Assembly (NCBI GenBank): GCA_013350335.1
Contig: CM023540.1
Span: forward strand, 1 to 64,000
DNA: 64,000 bases
Origin: Chimonanthus salicifolius
Lineage: Eukaryota > Streptophyta > Magnoliopsida > Laurales > Calycanthaceae
Direction: 5' to 3'
Position numbers and translations under genes: made by a program. Below the pieces are notes generated by a model. The model saw only the letters and a program-made list of their open reading frames with translations. It did no database searches and was not told the origin of the DNA. Below, in pieces: positions 49,642 to 61,479 of this stretch; the first letter of the stretch is position 1, and every line of letters begins with the position of its first letter.

Positions 49642-50093
49642 GAGCTCCTCGTAAGTAATCCAAGTCTGCTCTGAATTTGGTCGACCTTGCCAATGCACAA
49701 GGTATGCCTGATACCACGCACCCCTCTCCTCCCCCCCCCCCCCCCCCCCCCTCCCTCCCTCCCCTCCCCTCCCTCCCCTCCCCTGGCTACCACTTGATCA
49801 TCTACAATATCCTCGATAACATCTCTAGTGGTCAGAATGGGAGGCAGTAGAGGAACAGGTTGTTGGTCACAGTCTGGGTCAAGGGTGTTGGTTGGGTCTT
49901 GGAAAGGATTGGGTGGAATAGATGCTGGACCCAAGAACAGAACAAAGTCCTCAACATTGAAAGTCGAACTAATTCCAAGATCAGATGGAATGTCTAATAC
50001 ATAAGTATTGGGACCAACTCGTCGAACAACCTTAAAAGGACCAGTGCTTCGGGCTTGCAATTTCTTAGCCACTCCCTGTGGGAAAAGCTCAGG
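49642..50093 (-). pseudogene. Gypsy-2 polyprotein C-terminal region up to the gap
   Basis: Minus strand: KKLQARSTGPFKVVRRVGPN and YVLDIPSDLGISSTFNVEDF (integrase C-terminal module), a Pro-rich linker, DIVDDQVVA, a G-tract, then VHWQGRPNSEQTW and ITYEEL at the gap edge: a chromo-like tail (W-KG-P---ATW). The G-run (plus-strand C-run at 49,731-49,785) shifts the frame. Confidence 0.75.
49731..49785. repeat. Poly-C / CCCT low-complexity tract
   Basis: A run of about 20 C followed by CCCT repeats, 90 bp from the gap. It may be slippage-prone and may contribute to assembly trouble. Confidence 0.9.
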
Positions 50094-51147
50094 TCAAACC
50101 CGAACCATGACATTGTCACCCACCTGAAATTCCTTTTGCCGGCGATGTGCGTCAACAATTGCCTTATACTTTTCATTGCTCAAGGCGATCTTGCGCCTAA
50201 TCTCAGTATGCAAATGATGTATATGTTGTGCAAATGCAGACTCAAATGGCCTATGGGTAGTAGACATGGGAATCAGATCTAATGAGGAAGGCTTATAACC
50301 AGTAACAACTTCAAATGGACTCGTACCTATGGACCTATTGACCAAATTGTTATATGCAAACTCCGCAGTCGGTAGGACGAGATCCCAATCCCTGATGCGA
50401 TCCCCAACAAGGCACCTCAACAGGCTACCCAAACTTCGATTCACCACCTAAGTTTGACCATCTGTCTAAGGGTGGTAAACTGTCGAGAATTGCAGACGCG
50501 TGCCCAACATGTTCCACAGTGTCTTCCAAAAGTAACTAATGAACCTCACATCCCTGTCAGACACTGGATTTGGGCAATCCATGTTTACAGACTACCGAAT
50601 CATAAAATAAACGTGCAACTCGGGGAGAATCAATAGTCTTTGAGCACATAATAAAGTGGACTATCTTCGAAAAGCGGTCCACTACAACCATGATGGAATC
50701 GTGCCTTCTGATAGTCTTGGGAAGCCTAAGTACGAAGTCCATGCTAACATCCTGCCACGGGGCATGCGGAACAAGAAAATGTGAGTATAGCCCGGTATTC
50801 TGCTTTTTCTGCTTTGCCAGTTGCCATGTGCGACACTGCCCAACGATAGTAGCTACATCTCTGTAGAGATGAGGCCAATAAAACCTATCTTCCACAAGGG
50901 CAAGGGTCTTATCCCGACCTTAGTGAACCGCAATATCACTGCCATGTAGCTCCCAGATGATGAAATCTCTGAGGGAGGTGCGAGGGATGCAAAGATGACT
51001 GCCTAAAAAGAGGTAGCCATCCTGCAAGATAAATCGCATCCAGCTAGCATGAGGATCGCTTGTGAGACCCACATACACACTTCCAAAATCTAGACACTGA
51101 GGATACTCGCCTCGTATACACTCAAATCCCATCACTGAAAGGCTCAT
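50094..51147 (-). pseudogene. Gypsy-2 integrase
   Basis: Minus strand: CIPRTSLRDFIIWELHGSDI; zinc-finger and core start (FYWPHLYRDVATIVGQCRTW, QDVSMDFVLRLPKT); VSDRDVRF; a TVYHP...TDGQT block with Gln codons turned to TAG; and AEFAYNNLVNRSIGTSPFEV. Asp residues of the DDE triad are readable, but stops interrupt the frame. Confidence 0.8.
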
Positions 51148-52020
51148 GGTGTGTAGGAGAGTTGTCCTATGATAGATGTATCAAAGTCAAAATGTTCTGT
51201 AGGCTCTACTTTGGGAGGGTCAGACTCAAATCTCACGGTAGCCACCCTGTGGCTAAGGACGTCTGCAGCCTTATTTTTGACACCGGCCATGTGCTTGAGC
51301 ACAAATGTATACTCTTCAAGAAACTCCACCCACTTGGCAAGATGTGAATTTAGTTTCTTTTGAGAGTTCAGATATCTCAGGGCATCATGGTCGGTATATA
51401 AGACGAACTCTTGCGATATCAAATAATGTCGCCAATGTCTCAAAGATTGCACAACAGCATAGAGTTCCTTAACAAAGGTGGTATACTTTTGTTTGGCGAG
51501 CTGCAACTTCTCGCTAAAATAAGCGATAGGATGTCCCTCCTGACTCAAAACACCACGTACGCCGACGCCAGAAGCATCACATGCCACCTCAAAGACTTTA
51601 GAAAAGTCTGGAAGGCATATGACAGGAGCCTCAGTCTGGAAGGCGCATGACAGGAGCCTCAGTCATCCTAGATTTAATCTCCTGAAAGGCTCTAGTTGCA
51701 GCACGAGTCCATACAAAATCCCCTTTTTTGATGCAATCTGTGATAGGGGCTATGATGGTTCTAAACCCACGAATAAATGTGGCTAGCCCATGGAAACTAC
51801 GGACCTCGTGAATGGTACGTGGCTCAGGCCACTCAACTATGGCTCTCACTTTCTCCGGATCCGCCGACATACCCTCAGGAGAAACTACGAAACCCAAGAA
51901 GACGACTCTAATAGTCATAAAGGAACACTTCCTTAGGTTCGCATACAATTTCTCAACTCGGAGGGTCTCATATACTTGCCTCAAGTGGTCGAGGTGTTGA
52001 TTTTTGGTAGCACTATATAT
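51148..52020 (-). pseudogene. Gypsy-2 RT thumb and RNase H
   Basis: Minus strand: IYSATKNQHLDHLRQVYETL and FLGFVVSPEGMSADPEKVRA (RT end), then MACDASGVGVRGVLSQEGHP and EFVLYTDHDALRYLNSQ (RNase H). A 28-bp tandem duplication at 51,606-51,661 shifts the frame between the two. Confidence 0.8.
51606..51661 (-). repeat. 28-bp tandem duplication breaking pol
   Basis: The block GTCTGGAAGGC(A/G)(T/C)ATGACAGG... occurs twice in a row. Twenty-eight is not a multiple of three, so it destroys the frame. Confidence 0.85.
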
Positions 52021-52025
52021 CAAGA

Positions 52026-52891
52026 TGATGTAGACTAGGTAGGATTAAGAATACCCAACCTTGGATTATAGCGGAAGCGATAACGAAAATCCAGTGTCTG
52101 AATAAATTCTCCAACTCACTGGCGTTGGCTGGTTGTAGGACTGCAACACATAACCTGAACTGGCTGCAATTGCAATGAAACTGGGCCTGACGTGGGATCA
52201 CTTGCAATCCCCAATCTGCTGCAAACCCACTTAAACAGGAACCAAATCCTCTTGCTGTTTGCTGGTATTCACAAGCACTCCAAGAAGGAAAAGAACCAAC
52301 CACAGGTCTACAACTAGGGACACCTGTACCTGGCTGATTCTACAACCAAAATTCTGCAATGTATTGCAGTGATTAACTCCTCACAAAACACTCTGTTTTT
52401 GTGGAAAAAGAAAACAAAATTTTATTCATGAAACTCTGTACCCCCAGGGGCTGATTACAATCTTATTTATAAGAAATCCTAACCTAAAATAAGGAAAGAG
52501 AGTTCTCCCTTAACAAGGAAAGAGAGTCCTATCTTAACAAGGAAAGAGAGTCCTGTCTTAACAAGTAACAAGGAGCCGACCCTCCAATTATGAAAATAAC
52601 AAATTCTAAATCTAGAAAATAACACAAAGAAGCTTTCCTAATTTAATTAAAATCCTAGCTGATTTAGGATTCTAATTCACAACCGTCAGCACCTCTTTAG
52701 CCATTGAGCCTGCTCTGCTGGGCCTGTTCTTGGGCTTAAGCCAATGGACCTGCTCTGCTGGGCCTGTTCTTGGGCTGAATTCCATGGTCCAATTGATAGG
52801 ATTCATTGTCATTGGACATCCTATGGAACTTCTCATAAAAATCTAATGCCAAGGCCAAAATCTCATCTTCTTTGTCATGATGTCCGCATCA
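52026..52891 (-). repeat. Solo LTR-like insertion B (TSD TCTTG)
   Basis: Plus-strand ends TGATGTAGACTAGG and GTCCGCATCA, i.e. TGATGCGG...CTACATCA on minus. Flanked by CAAGA at 52,021-52,025 and 52,892-52,896 (TCTTG on minus). It splits the codons of the RT YFDDILIYS box. Contains three imperfect copies of AACAAGGAAAGAGAGT(T/C)C at 52,485-52,570 and a duplicated CTGCTCTGCTGGGCC block. No coding content. Confidence 0.75.
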
Positions 52892-52896
52892 CAAGA

Positions 52897-52921
52897 TATC
52901 ATCGAAATACACTACCAAGAA
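52897..52921 (-). pseudogene. Gypsy-2 RT catalytic box (YFDDI) islet between two insertions
   Basis: The minus strand reads VVYFDDI; it is separated by insertion A from the upstream FIDKF and by insertion B from the downstream IYSATKN. It shows that the original RT active site was intact before the insertions. Confidence 0.75.
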
Positions 52922-53853
52922 TGATGCAGGCCAAGCTGCACTTTGAATTTTAGATCCGGGGTTTTACGCCGTATCACGGATTTTAATGAAGAAACCCAAA
53001 AATCCACTCTTAAATCTCTCGATAACTCTCAAGAAAAATGAAAGAAGGGCTAATTTCAGCGGGATAGTTTGGCAGAAACAAACTCACCAAAGAAACTAGG
53101 TGTTCTTGAAATTAACTCAAACAAGGAATTGGGAGTTCGAATTGTGCGAACTCTAATCCGGCTCAAACTCGGGATTACTCGAAGAACCTTCTGATGACCT
53201 TAGTTGCACGTGGAATTTAATCTAACACGCCATGAACTGAAGATTCAACAGGCATCAACTCGCCAAACTCGGGGGATGGAACAAGCCTCAAGCTTTCATA
53301 AATTTCAATTAAAAAATATCTGTCCTAAGTTTGGTCAAACAATGTGATTTTATAGGCCATTATTTCAAAAGGGAAATAAAATAAATAAAGAACTAAAATA
53401 AAAAAAGATCTCTAAATCTCTAGCTTTCGTTTTTTGCAAAGTTGGAATGGACCCACTCTCTATCTTCTCTTGATTTTTCTTGCTGCTAAATCTTCTCCTT
53501 TGTAGGAGCGTCCGATAGCAGTTGGGTTTCCGAATCTTCATCAACTTTCTTGTTATTCTTTCTTTTCTAATCTTACCCATGCAAAGTGCAGCATATCTTT
53601 ATCCCTTATTTCATCCAGCTAGCACTTGCTGGGTTTTGACCTTTGTACCTTCATGTGAACCAAGCAACTCTTGCCTGCTAATTTGGGGTTGGGCCCGCAT
53701 GACCAGTGACGTGGAATTGAATGTGGGGCTCAAAGGTGGGGCCCTCTCTTCCCACCATCGATCCAATGACCCATCTTGCCAATCGGGTCCAACTGAGATG
53801 GCTCATCTCTGCTCGAACTCTCATCAGGTTTATCAGGCTTGATGCCGACATCA
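52922..53853 (-). repeat. Solo LTR-like insertion A (TSD TTCTT)
   Basis: Plus-strand ends TGATGCAGGCC and GGCTTGATGCCGACATCA. Flanked by AAGAA at 52,917-52,921 and 53,854-53,858 (TTCTT on minus). 932 bp, non-coding. The termini TGATG...CATCA are shared with insertion B and with the LTRs of Gypsy-2. Confidence 0.75.
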
Positions 53854-54319
53854 AAGAACTTATCAATAAATGGTCTTAACACCTGGGTCATGATCCTCAT
53901 GAAGGTACTAGGGGCATTTGATAGCCCAAAAGGCATGACCATCCACTCGTACAGTCCATCCTTCGTCTTGAAGGGGGTCTTCCACTCGTCCCCGGGACGA
54001 ATGCGGACTTGATGGTATCCACTCTTTAAGTCTATCTTCGAAAACACACTGGCACCTACCATCATATCCAACATGTCATTAAGCTTCAGTATGGGAAGTC
54101 GATACTTGACCGTGATCTTATTAATGGCCCTACTGTCCACACATTCGCCAAGTTCCATCCTTCTTCGATGTGAGGAGCGCAGACAAGGCACAAGGGCTCA
54201 AACTCTCCCTAATAAACCCCTTACGAAAGAGTTCATCCACTTGCCTTTGTCATTCAAAGTGCTCAATAGGATTCATCCTGTAATGTGGCAAGTTGGGTAG
54301 GGTCGCTCTGGGTACAAAG
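53854..54319 (-). pseudogene. Gypsy-2 reverse transcriptase, N-terminal half
   Basis: Minus strand: [85 protein letters not shown], then insertion A. Scattered stops and frameshifts. Confidence 0.85.
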
Positions 54320-56846
54320 TGTAACGCCCCGTCCCTCTACGGGCGCGTTATCTCCGAAATATCTCAAAACATCACAAAAGACAGATATCAGGCATAGTAA
54401 TTTTTTTTTTTTGAAACGGGGTAACTACCTCCTGCTCAACAAACTATAAGTCCACAATACCAAGAAGCATAACAATCAACAACCATAAGCTAATCTAATA
54501 TTGTCATACAGTCATCAAACAAACATAAGGTGACGAATCCAAACAAACTAAAGTTTTCTCAAAGTTTAAACATAAGCATGACATAAACGTCTAATTACTA
54601 CTGCTCCTCCCTAGGCACTTGCTCAAGAGCCCAGCCTGGCCCCTCAGCGATTGAGGTACCTGAAAGGTAAGGGGTGAGCAAACCAGCTCAGTGAAGGGAT
54701 AAAGCATACCACATGTTAGCAACATAGCTATATATCACAAGTATAAAGTCTAATAAACATCATAAGTGAATGAATATCATTCTCCATGGATACTCAACTG
54801 TACCATTAATCAATGGTCCCATTGACCAGTCCAAGACCCCATCCCCACAACTCTCAATGGTCTTGTAACAACTCCGGTCTCCCTACCAATACAAACGGGA
54901 GACCATACAATATACAACACCTCAACAACCAGATTGCAACGGGGAAACCCGCATCTCCTATGGGGGTCTCAACCGCCGGAGCATAACGGAGAAGCCAATC
55001 TCAAGGGTAGGCACCTCAACCGCCGGAACACAACTGGGAAACCCGCATCCCCTATGGCGTCTCGACCGCCGGAGTGTAACGGGGAAGTCCTCCTGACAAC
55101 TAACTCATCACATCATCATAAGCATGTACATATGTGAATAATCTCTCCAATGCATGCACACGGTGTCAGGATCATGTATAACAATGAGGATACATCCTTA
55201 TACAACCAACTCAAAATCGACAACATAGTTCATCATGTGAGTCAAAAGTATATAATGAGTTACTTAGTCACACATATCTACACTCAACATGGCTTCATTA
55301 TCATCTAGTGAATAAGCACTCCAAGCATCATCAACCATTTTCAAGTATTACATTCAATTATCAAGTTGTCTAATTAAAATTCTCCACAAATGCATATAGG
55401 TAACAGAAGTACACTTGAGCGGACCCTCTGCCACATACATATTTCAATAGTTTTTCCTTACTGAGTGGCTAAATAAATAGAGGGTTAGACTCGGGTCACT
55501 CCATGTCCAAAATAACGGTTTAATATATGCAAGTGCATGCTAAAACAGTAGTAAGTCCCCTCACAGTGTGTGTGGAGTCGAAAGCCCAAAGCGAGTATGC
55601 GGCTTGATGGGTCAAAGGGATCTCAATCTGTTGAAACAAGGAAGAACAAATGAGTAATTAAGACAAAACGAGTTAAAATGAGGCCGGAGAGAAAATGGGC
55701 CCAAAACAGGCCGAATTGGGCCGGGCTTGAAAACGGACTAGGAAAGTGGGTCGGGCGGAAGGGTAGGGCCAGCCAGAAGTGGGCTGGGCCAAGTCAGGTC
55801 GGGCCTGCTAGAAGTGGATTGGGCCAAGTCAAGCTGGGCTAGACCCGAACCAGTCCACTGGGCCTGGGCTGGGCTGAATCATGACTGAGCCTGGCTGGGC
55901 CAGACTGGGCTTGGGTCTGGTTAACTCAAGAGCCTGAGCTGAGTCCACTCGGAGACTCGGCTGAGCCAACTCAGTTGCCCAACTGAGTAGGAAAAAAGGG
56001 GAAAAGGAGAGATCAGAGAAAACCCAAGAAAATCGAGGAAAACGGCGGAAAATCAAGGGAAGACGCGGAAAAAGAAGAGGGAAAATCAGAGAGAGAAAGG
56101 AAAAAGAGAAGAAAAGGGTACCTGAAAGAAGGGAGAGGAGGGGTGGAAAAATCCGGCGCTTGCGAGCGAAAATCCAAAATCGCGAACGGCGACGGCGGTT
56201 GGGGAAAACTGCGGTGGGAGGAGACGGTCGGGTGAGGGAACCGAGAGGGAAGAAGAGGAAGAAGAACAGTGAGAGAAGAAGAAGGAGAAGAAGATGAGAA
56301 AGAGAGAGATACCTGAAAACGGGGGAGGAGGGAGGGATCGCACGAGATGAGGGAGAGGGTTACAGCGGCTACTGCAAGGAGAGGGAAGTGTCTCTTAGGG
56401 TTTCGGAGGAAGAGAGGGTGAGAGGGTGGGTGTGCGGCTGCAATGTAGCTAAAATTCTACAATGGGGCGGAAATTTAAGGGTGAGGGTGTTAGGGTGTTG
56501 GGGGTGGTTTTAACTCTCTTTTTTTCTTTTTTTTCTTTTTTTGAAATAAAAAAAATCAAAGTTTTTCAAAACCTCTCTAAAAATAAAATACAATAAGAAT
56601 GAAAACCAGAAAAATCTCAAATGCTGAAAATCGAGTGAGAAAATGTGTGATTTTTAAATATTTTACATGACAATTTGCATAATAGTTCCAAAATTACCAA
56701 AATGCCCTTCGAGTTCCCGAACTCGAAAACAGGCAAATTGGGACCACCAAGGCGCCCACACACTCCTCACTACTACCATGGTCCCGAAAATAACTCGAAG
56801 ATCCGAAAATCTCTCCAAAAAAAAAAAACCGGAACGGGTCATTACA
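54320..56846 (-). repeat. Solo LTR (Tekay-like, 2.5 kb) inside Gypsy-2, TSD CAAAG
   Basis: Plus-strand ends TGTAACGCCCCGTCCC and GGGTCATTACA, flanked by CAAAG at 54,315-54,319 and 56,847-56,851. Contains GAAACCCGCATC..CCTATGG..CTC(A/G)ACCGCCGGAG repeats at 54,940-55,085 and GGCTGGGC-rich sequence at 55,700-55,930. No coding region. Confidence 0.85.
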
Positions 56847-56851
56847 CAAAG

Positions 56852-57510
56852 TCAATAGCGTGTTGAATGTCATGCATGGGAGGGAGCTCATCCGGTAAAT
56901 CATCTGGGAAGACATCCTAAAACTCTCTCATAATCGGCTCAACCTCCCATGGGCAATCAACACTAGGCTCAAAGGATGTTTCTCTTGTGACCAAAGCAAA
57001 TACAATGTCCTCCTCTTTAGCCTCTTTCTCAAACTCGATAGGACTGAGAATATGCAGGGCTTTGGCTTTTGAGCCATCGTTGTTTGTGCCCTTACTTGGC
57101 TTCTCTGCCTCCTTCTTTGGTGCTTTGGGGGGAAGAGGGTTCAACTTGATCCTTTTACCCTCAAAGATGAATGAGCACACGTTCGACCTACCGAACAGTG
57201 TAGCATCCATGTCATACAAGCACGGCCTCCTCAAAATAATGTTACCTACTTCCATAGGTATCACGTCACACCATACAGTGTCTTTATAGGATGAAAATTG
57301 GACAGGTACCTGACACTGCTGAGTCACGAGAATAGATGACGAGTCCACCCAAGCAACCCGATATGGGTGAGGATGGGTGATGGGTGACAACCCTAATCGG
57401 GAAATTGTCGATGAAGCAATGACATTTGTACAGCTCCCACTATCAATGATAATCTTACAGGTTTTGTCACCGCTCTTAGCAAAGGTATAGAAAATATTAC
57501 TCTTCGCCAA
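56852..57510 (-). pseudogene. Gypsy-2 protease region
   Basis: A 197-codon frame: FAKSGDKTCKIIIDSGSCTN with the DSG catalytic triplet, then DVIPMEVGNIILRRPCLYDM, TLFGRSNVCSFIFEGKRIKL, and an acidic linker to RT. Typical of Gypsy retropepsins; the protease part itself is unbroken. Confidence 0.8.
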
Positions 57511-58986
57511 TCGTCACTCTCTTTTGGTTGTGCTAGGGCACATCGACACACTACCATCACACACGGGGTATTACCCTCACCACGGGGGTATGATTCTCCT
57601 TGTACAAAAGCCAAGCCATTCTCAAAGTCATTGTACTCATCCTCATCGATCTCTTCCAAATCGGGCTCATGGACTTCTTCCTCAAACTCTTGTTCTTTTT
57701 CCCCATTTATTTCAGATTCATTACCTTCAAGGAGCAAAGTTTTTTGTCTGCCCTTACTGGGGCACTGCTGTGCGTAATGTTCATAGCCTTGACAATTGTA
57801 GCACTTGGGCCCTTTGCCCTTGGAATTCTCTCCAAACATTGCTTTGCTCTTATCCACCCAGTAGTGGTTGGAGCACTTGGTTGGTTCCGAGGCGGCTGAC
57901 TGGTTACAGTGGATCTCACTCCAGGAGTAGTCCTCTGTCTGGCACTACTGGAGTCAAATCGTCTCACGACTGGATGTCTAAGATAACGCTCCAACTCTCA
58001 GACCCGTCGCTGGCACTCACCTAGTGTCGTCACATCATGGGAAATCAATTCCCTCTGTAGCTCTGGACTAAGACCTGTACGGAACCTAGAAAGGGTCATC
58101 TGGCGGTCCTCGATGATACGACACAACAACAAAAACTCCTCAAAGTGGTTGATATACTCATCCACTAACATGCTCCCTTGCTGATGGGCCTGCCACTGGT
58201 CCAATAAGCTGCTGTAATAAGAGAGAGGCACATACTTTGTGTTCAATCTGTCTTTCATCACCTCTAAAGAGGTAATGGGACCTTGTCTCGCCATCTCTCT
58301 CTCTCGCTCCACTTTCCCAGAGAAGTCGAGCTTGCCCTATCAATTTCATCTAGGCAAATTGGACTTTCTTTCCCTCTGTTAGGAGGTGCCGTTTACAACA
58401 TTGGTCCATGTCAAAGATCCAGTCTAGGAAGACTTTAGGGTCAGATCTCCCTTCAAAAGTAGGAGCTTTGACCCGACTAGTTCTCATCAACTGCTCATCG
58501 GGGTAAAAAAACTCCTGATCGACCACACGCCTATTTAGACCTCTACCGTGACCAAAACCTCTCCCTCTATCCCGCTCTCCTCGTCCCTCGTCCCCACCCA
58601 AGAGGTGGACCTCTATTCACATCCACATCCTCAAACCCCCCTAGGTCATCACCTTGAGGAATATCCTCGACGGTATAGGTGGAGTCATTAGCGTCCTCCA
58701 CACGACCCTCAAAAGTACCATTTCTAAGAAAAGCAACCAACTCATCAATACGGGCATTGGTGCGAGTATTGTTCTCCTCTACTCGACGCTCAAGATGGGA
58801 TATGGAGGTTAGTAAATCAATAAGCACTTGGACTAACGTGTTGAAGTCCATATTAGGAGTTTCGGGATTGGATTGTCCAATTTGGGAACTCATGTCGGGA
58901 TGGTATTCCTGCCCACTAAGGTGTGCATGAATTCCTAGATGCGATGATGAATGGATGCAGTTTACACCTACATGCATCCTAAACAC
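57511..58986 (-). pseudogene. Gypsy-2 gag
   Basis: Minus strand from MFRMHVGVNCIHSSSHLGIH through a helical segment (LIDLLTSISHLERRVEENNT), the gag core (VKAPTFEGRSDPKVFLDWIF, DMDQCCKR), a spacer (EYINHFEEFLLLCRIIEDRQ), and a CCHC knuckle CYNCQGYEHYAQQCP. Frameshifts near 58,600, 58,350 and 58,000 break it into at least four pieces. Confidence 0.75.
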
Positions 58987-59046
58987 TCCAAGATAGCAAA
59001 CTTAAGACACAACCTAAGTCAAGTGACCTGTATGGGCCACCAAATT

Positions 59047-60378
59047 TGATGCAGGGTTGGCTAGCAATCCTAAATTAATATCTATACAAATCTACGATGA
59101 CTTGACTTAGACTAATCTAAAATGATGATATGAACACATGTATGAAATAAAACTGAGATTATTAACTAGACCACAATAAGCAATTAAAAGTAAGTCAACA
59201 TGTCCAAACACATCCACCATTATAAACATTCATTTGAGATTCCAAATCACAATTAATACTCTTGAAGCCCTAATTCTGACCCTAAGGATGCTCAACAAAT
59301 CAGTCCCATGAAAATGTAACAGTTCGTTTAGTCAATATTGATAAACCATGCAGATTTTGAATTAATATGGGGCTTTGCTGAGATTCCAAATCACAGTGCA
59401 CTAATTCTAACCCTAAGGATGCTCAACAAATCAGTCCCATGAAAATGTAACAGTTCGTTCAATTAATATTGATAAACCATGCAGATTTTGAATTAATATG
59501 GGGCTGAATTGATGTCATTCAGATGTTACACTGCCGTTTGAAGGGATAAAGGCCAAAGGAAGACTAAATAGATAGATTTGGGACTCAAGGAACAATGGTA
59601 CAGCATTGTCCCAAGTGTTTTATGACTGGTTAGATTTAAAACAGGGTTGATTTTGAGAGAATTTTGAATGTAGGGACTATGGGACAGCAGTATGATGGGC
59701 TGTATGGGTTGTAGTGGGAGGTAGGAAGGCCAAAAAATGCTTTAGGACAGCAGCAATGGGCAGTTTTGAGATGAACGGCAGCAGTAAATGGGAGTTTTGG
59801 GTGTGGCGAAGACAATGGAAGGGAATATAGGGGCTGGCGGAAGATGGGTAACAGTTAGGAGGGGCGGAAGGCCCTGGTTGAGTGTTTGGGTTGCGGCAAA
59901 GGGATGGGGTTTTGTGTGGGTAGGTTCCGGCCAAAAAAGAAACAAGAGAGAAGAGGGAAGAAGAAGTAAAAGAGATAGGAAGAGAAGAAGAAGAAGAGAG
60001 GATAGTAGACTCACATGTTAGCTGCACACCAAACCCTCAAGGGGAATTCATTGACACCATGCGCATAGGCCAAGCTTTCCTTTTCTTTTTCTCTTTCATT
60101 CCATCGTGTATGCATCCTTTTTACAAAGCTTTTTTAACCAAAAAAACAAAGGGGTCGGCGTCTCCTTGTTTCCTAAAGCTTTAGGGCAACTAATGAGGTT
60201 AAATGACCCCCCCCCCCCCCCCCCACCCCCCTCCTCCTCCCTTATTAAAATAATTCATAATACAAGTTTGCCCTCATATAAAAAAAAAAAACTATAAGAC
60301 AAGGCTAAGTAAAAATAAAATAAAATCAAAGTCTAATCATCAACTCCAAATAAAATAAAATAAAATGCTCCCGCATCA
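59047..60378 (-). repeat. Gypsy-2 5' LTR
   Basis: In minus orientation TGATGCGGGAGC...CCCTGCATCA, an inverted copy of 263-1,377. It is preceded on minus by AAAAG (60,379-60,383) and followed by gag. 1,332 bp; longer than its partner owing to a tandem duplication of about 130 bp (about 59,236-59,505). A C-rich run lies at 60,210-60,235. Open frames at 59,677-60,027 are the mirror of those at 520-870 and are not genes. Confidence 0.88.
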
Positions 60379-60450
60379 CTTTTTTTCTCTGAATGGAATA
60401 AAGCAACCAGAATAGGTTTTATTAACACATGAAAGCAGAGAGATACTTAC

Positions 60451-60496
60451 CACAATCCTCTTGGAAAGAAGTGCTTGCAGGAATTATAGTCCGAAC
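60451..60496 (-). CDS. Poly(A) polymerase/CCA-transferase-like gene, exon e3
   Basis: A short 46-nt exon on the minus strand encoding VRTIIPASTSFQEDC plus one base. It has a CGCAAG acceptor and a perfect GTAAGT donor. In the family this block carries the start of motif D (EDxxR), which takes part in nucleotide recognition. The exon leaves phase 1, so the next exon must begin with two bases of a split codon. No such exon exists downstream on the minus strand. Exon e4 on the plus strand at 1,487 fits exactly. The 5' LTR of Gypsy-2 begins 73 bp downstream of the donor. Confidence 0.88.
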
Positions 60497-60590
60497 CTTG
60501 CGGAGGTAAAGTCTAAGATAAGCAAAGATGTATATAGGCAAAAGTACCATAGTTAAATGAAATTGGAAAACTTTAGAGATACATGCACAC

Positions 60591-60663
60591 TTTAGCTCTT
60601 TTAATATCTTCCATTCCTCCCAAGTAGTCATACACAAGTTGTGCATAGGGATCAAACATCAAT
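60591..60663 (-). CDS. Poly(A) polymerase/CCA-transferase-like gene, exon e2
   Basis: The minus strand encodes LMFDPYAQLVYDYLGG and then MEDIKRAK, directly continuing the RRDFTING motif of e1. In this family the segment is the FDP..DY.GG..D link between the catalytic head and the neck. The exon starts after a GGAGCAG acceptor with one base completing the split Gly codon, and ends in phase 0 before a GTGTGC donor. It is 73 nt (1 + 24 codons). A 1.4-kb intron separates it from e1 and holds two LINE fragments in the opposite orientation. The intron to e3 is only 94 bp. Confidence 0.88.
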
Positions 60664-60842
60664 CTGCTCCAAATAAATAATGGATATAATCAATCGTCAA
60701 GTAGATGAAAACACAGTTCAAATGGAAACAAAACTAAACAATATGTGGGGAATATCAGAAACATCTCATCTGTGAAGTTGAAGGATTAGTAGTAGATAGG
60801 TACTAGGATAAGGGGGACACTGTTAAAACATGGCTTGATGTG

Positions 60843-61257
60843 GAAGGGGGACTACTCTACAAATGTAATAAAGTGGGCGTCCGGGCTCAAAAGGCCCCCT
60901 TGGAAAGTGATCACAATAGTGAGGGAAATTAGGGCGTTCTATTCAGGAAGAGAGGTCTCTTTTGTCACCATCCGGGGATCGGCAAACAGTGTGGCTGACC
61001 TTTTTGCTAAAAATGTGGTGGATTCTACTATGACTGGGGTGTTTCACATTTGACAAATCTCATGAGCAGAAGTCTTTTTGTTGTGTTTCATAGGAGTTTT
61101 TTATTATTCATAGGCATTTTGTGATATGATGTACCTTTCTTATCTTCTCGAATCATGTGGGTCTATACCTTTTAGACCCAACGATGCCATTTAATGTACA
61201 GTACTTCTTTTTAATATAATTTATTCTATTTCTTAACGCTCAAAAAAAAAAAAAAAT
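60843..61257 (+). mobile_element. 5'-truncated LINE insertion with 14-bp TSD
   Basis: Encodes TNVIKWASGLKRPPWKVITI, REVSFVTIRGSANSVADLF and a 3' UTR ending in a poly-A of about 15. Flanked by CATGGCTTGATGTG at 60,829-60,842 and 61,258-61,271. It carries the end of the RNase H domain of LINE ORF2. Antisense to the host gene, in the e1-e2 intron. Confidence 0.8.
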
Positions 61258-61479
61258 CATGGCTTGATGTGCTAACACAGGACATGATAGATATTAGTGG
61301 CAAAGAACATGATTGTGGACAAAGTTGAGTGGAAAACTAAAGATCAAAAAGTTGATCTCAGACAGATGGAACAACTGGATTTGATGATGATGACAATAAT
61401 GACGATATCAAGGGAATATTTGTGCTCAAAAAATCATTGATTAACGCACATGGAATGATTATATAAGCATTAATGTGGA

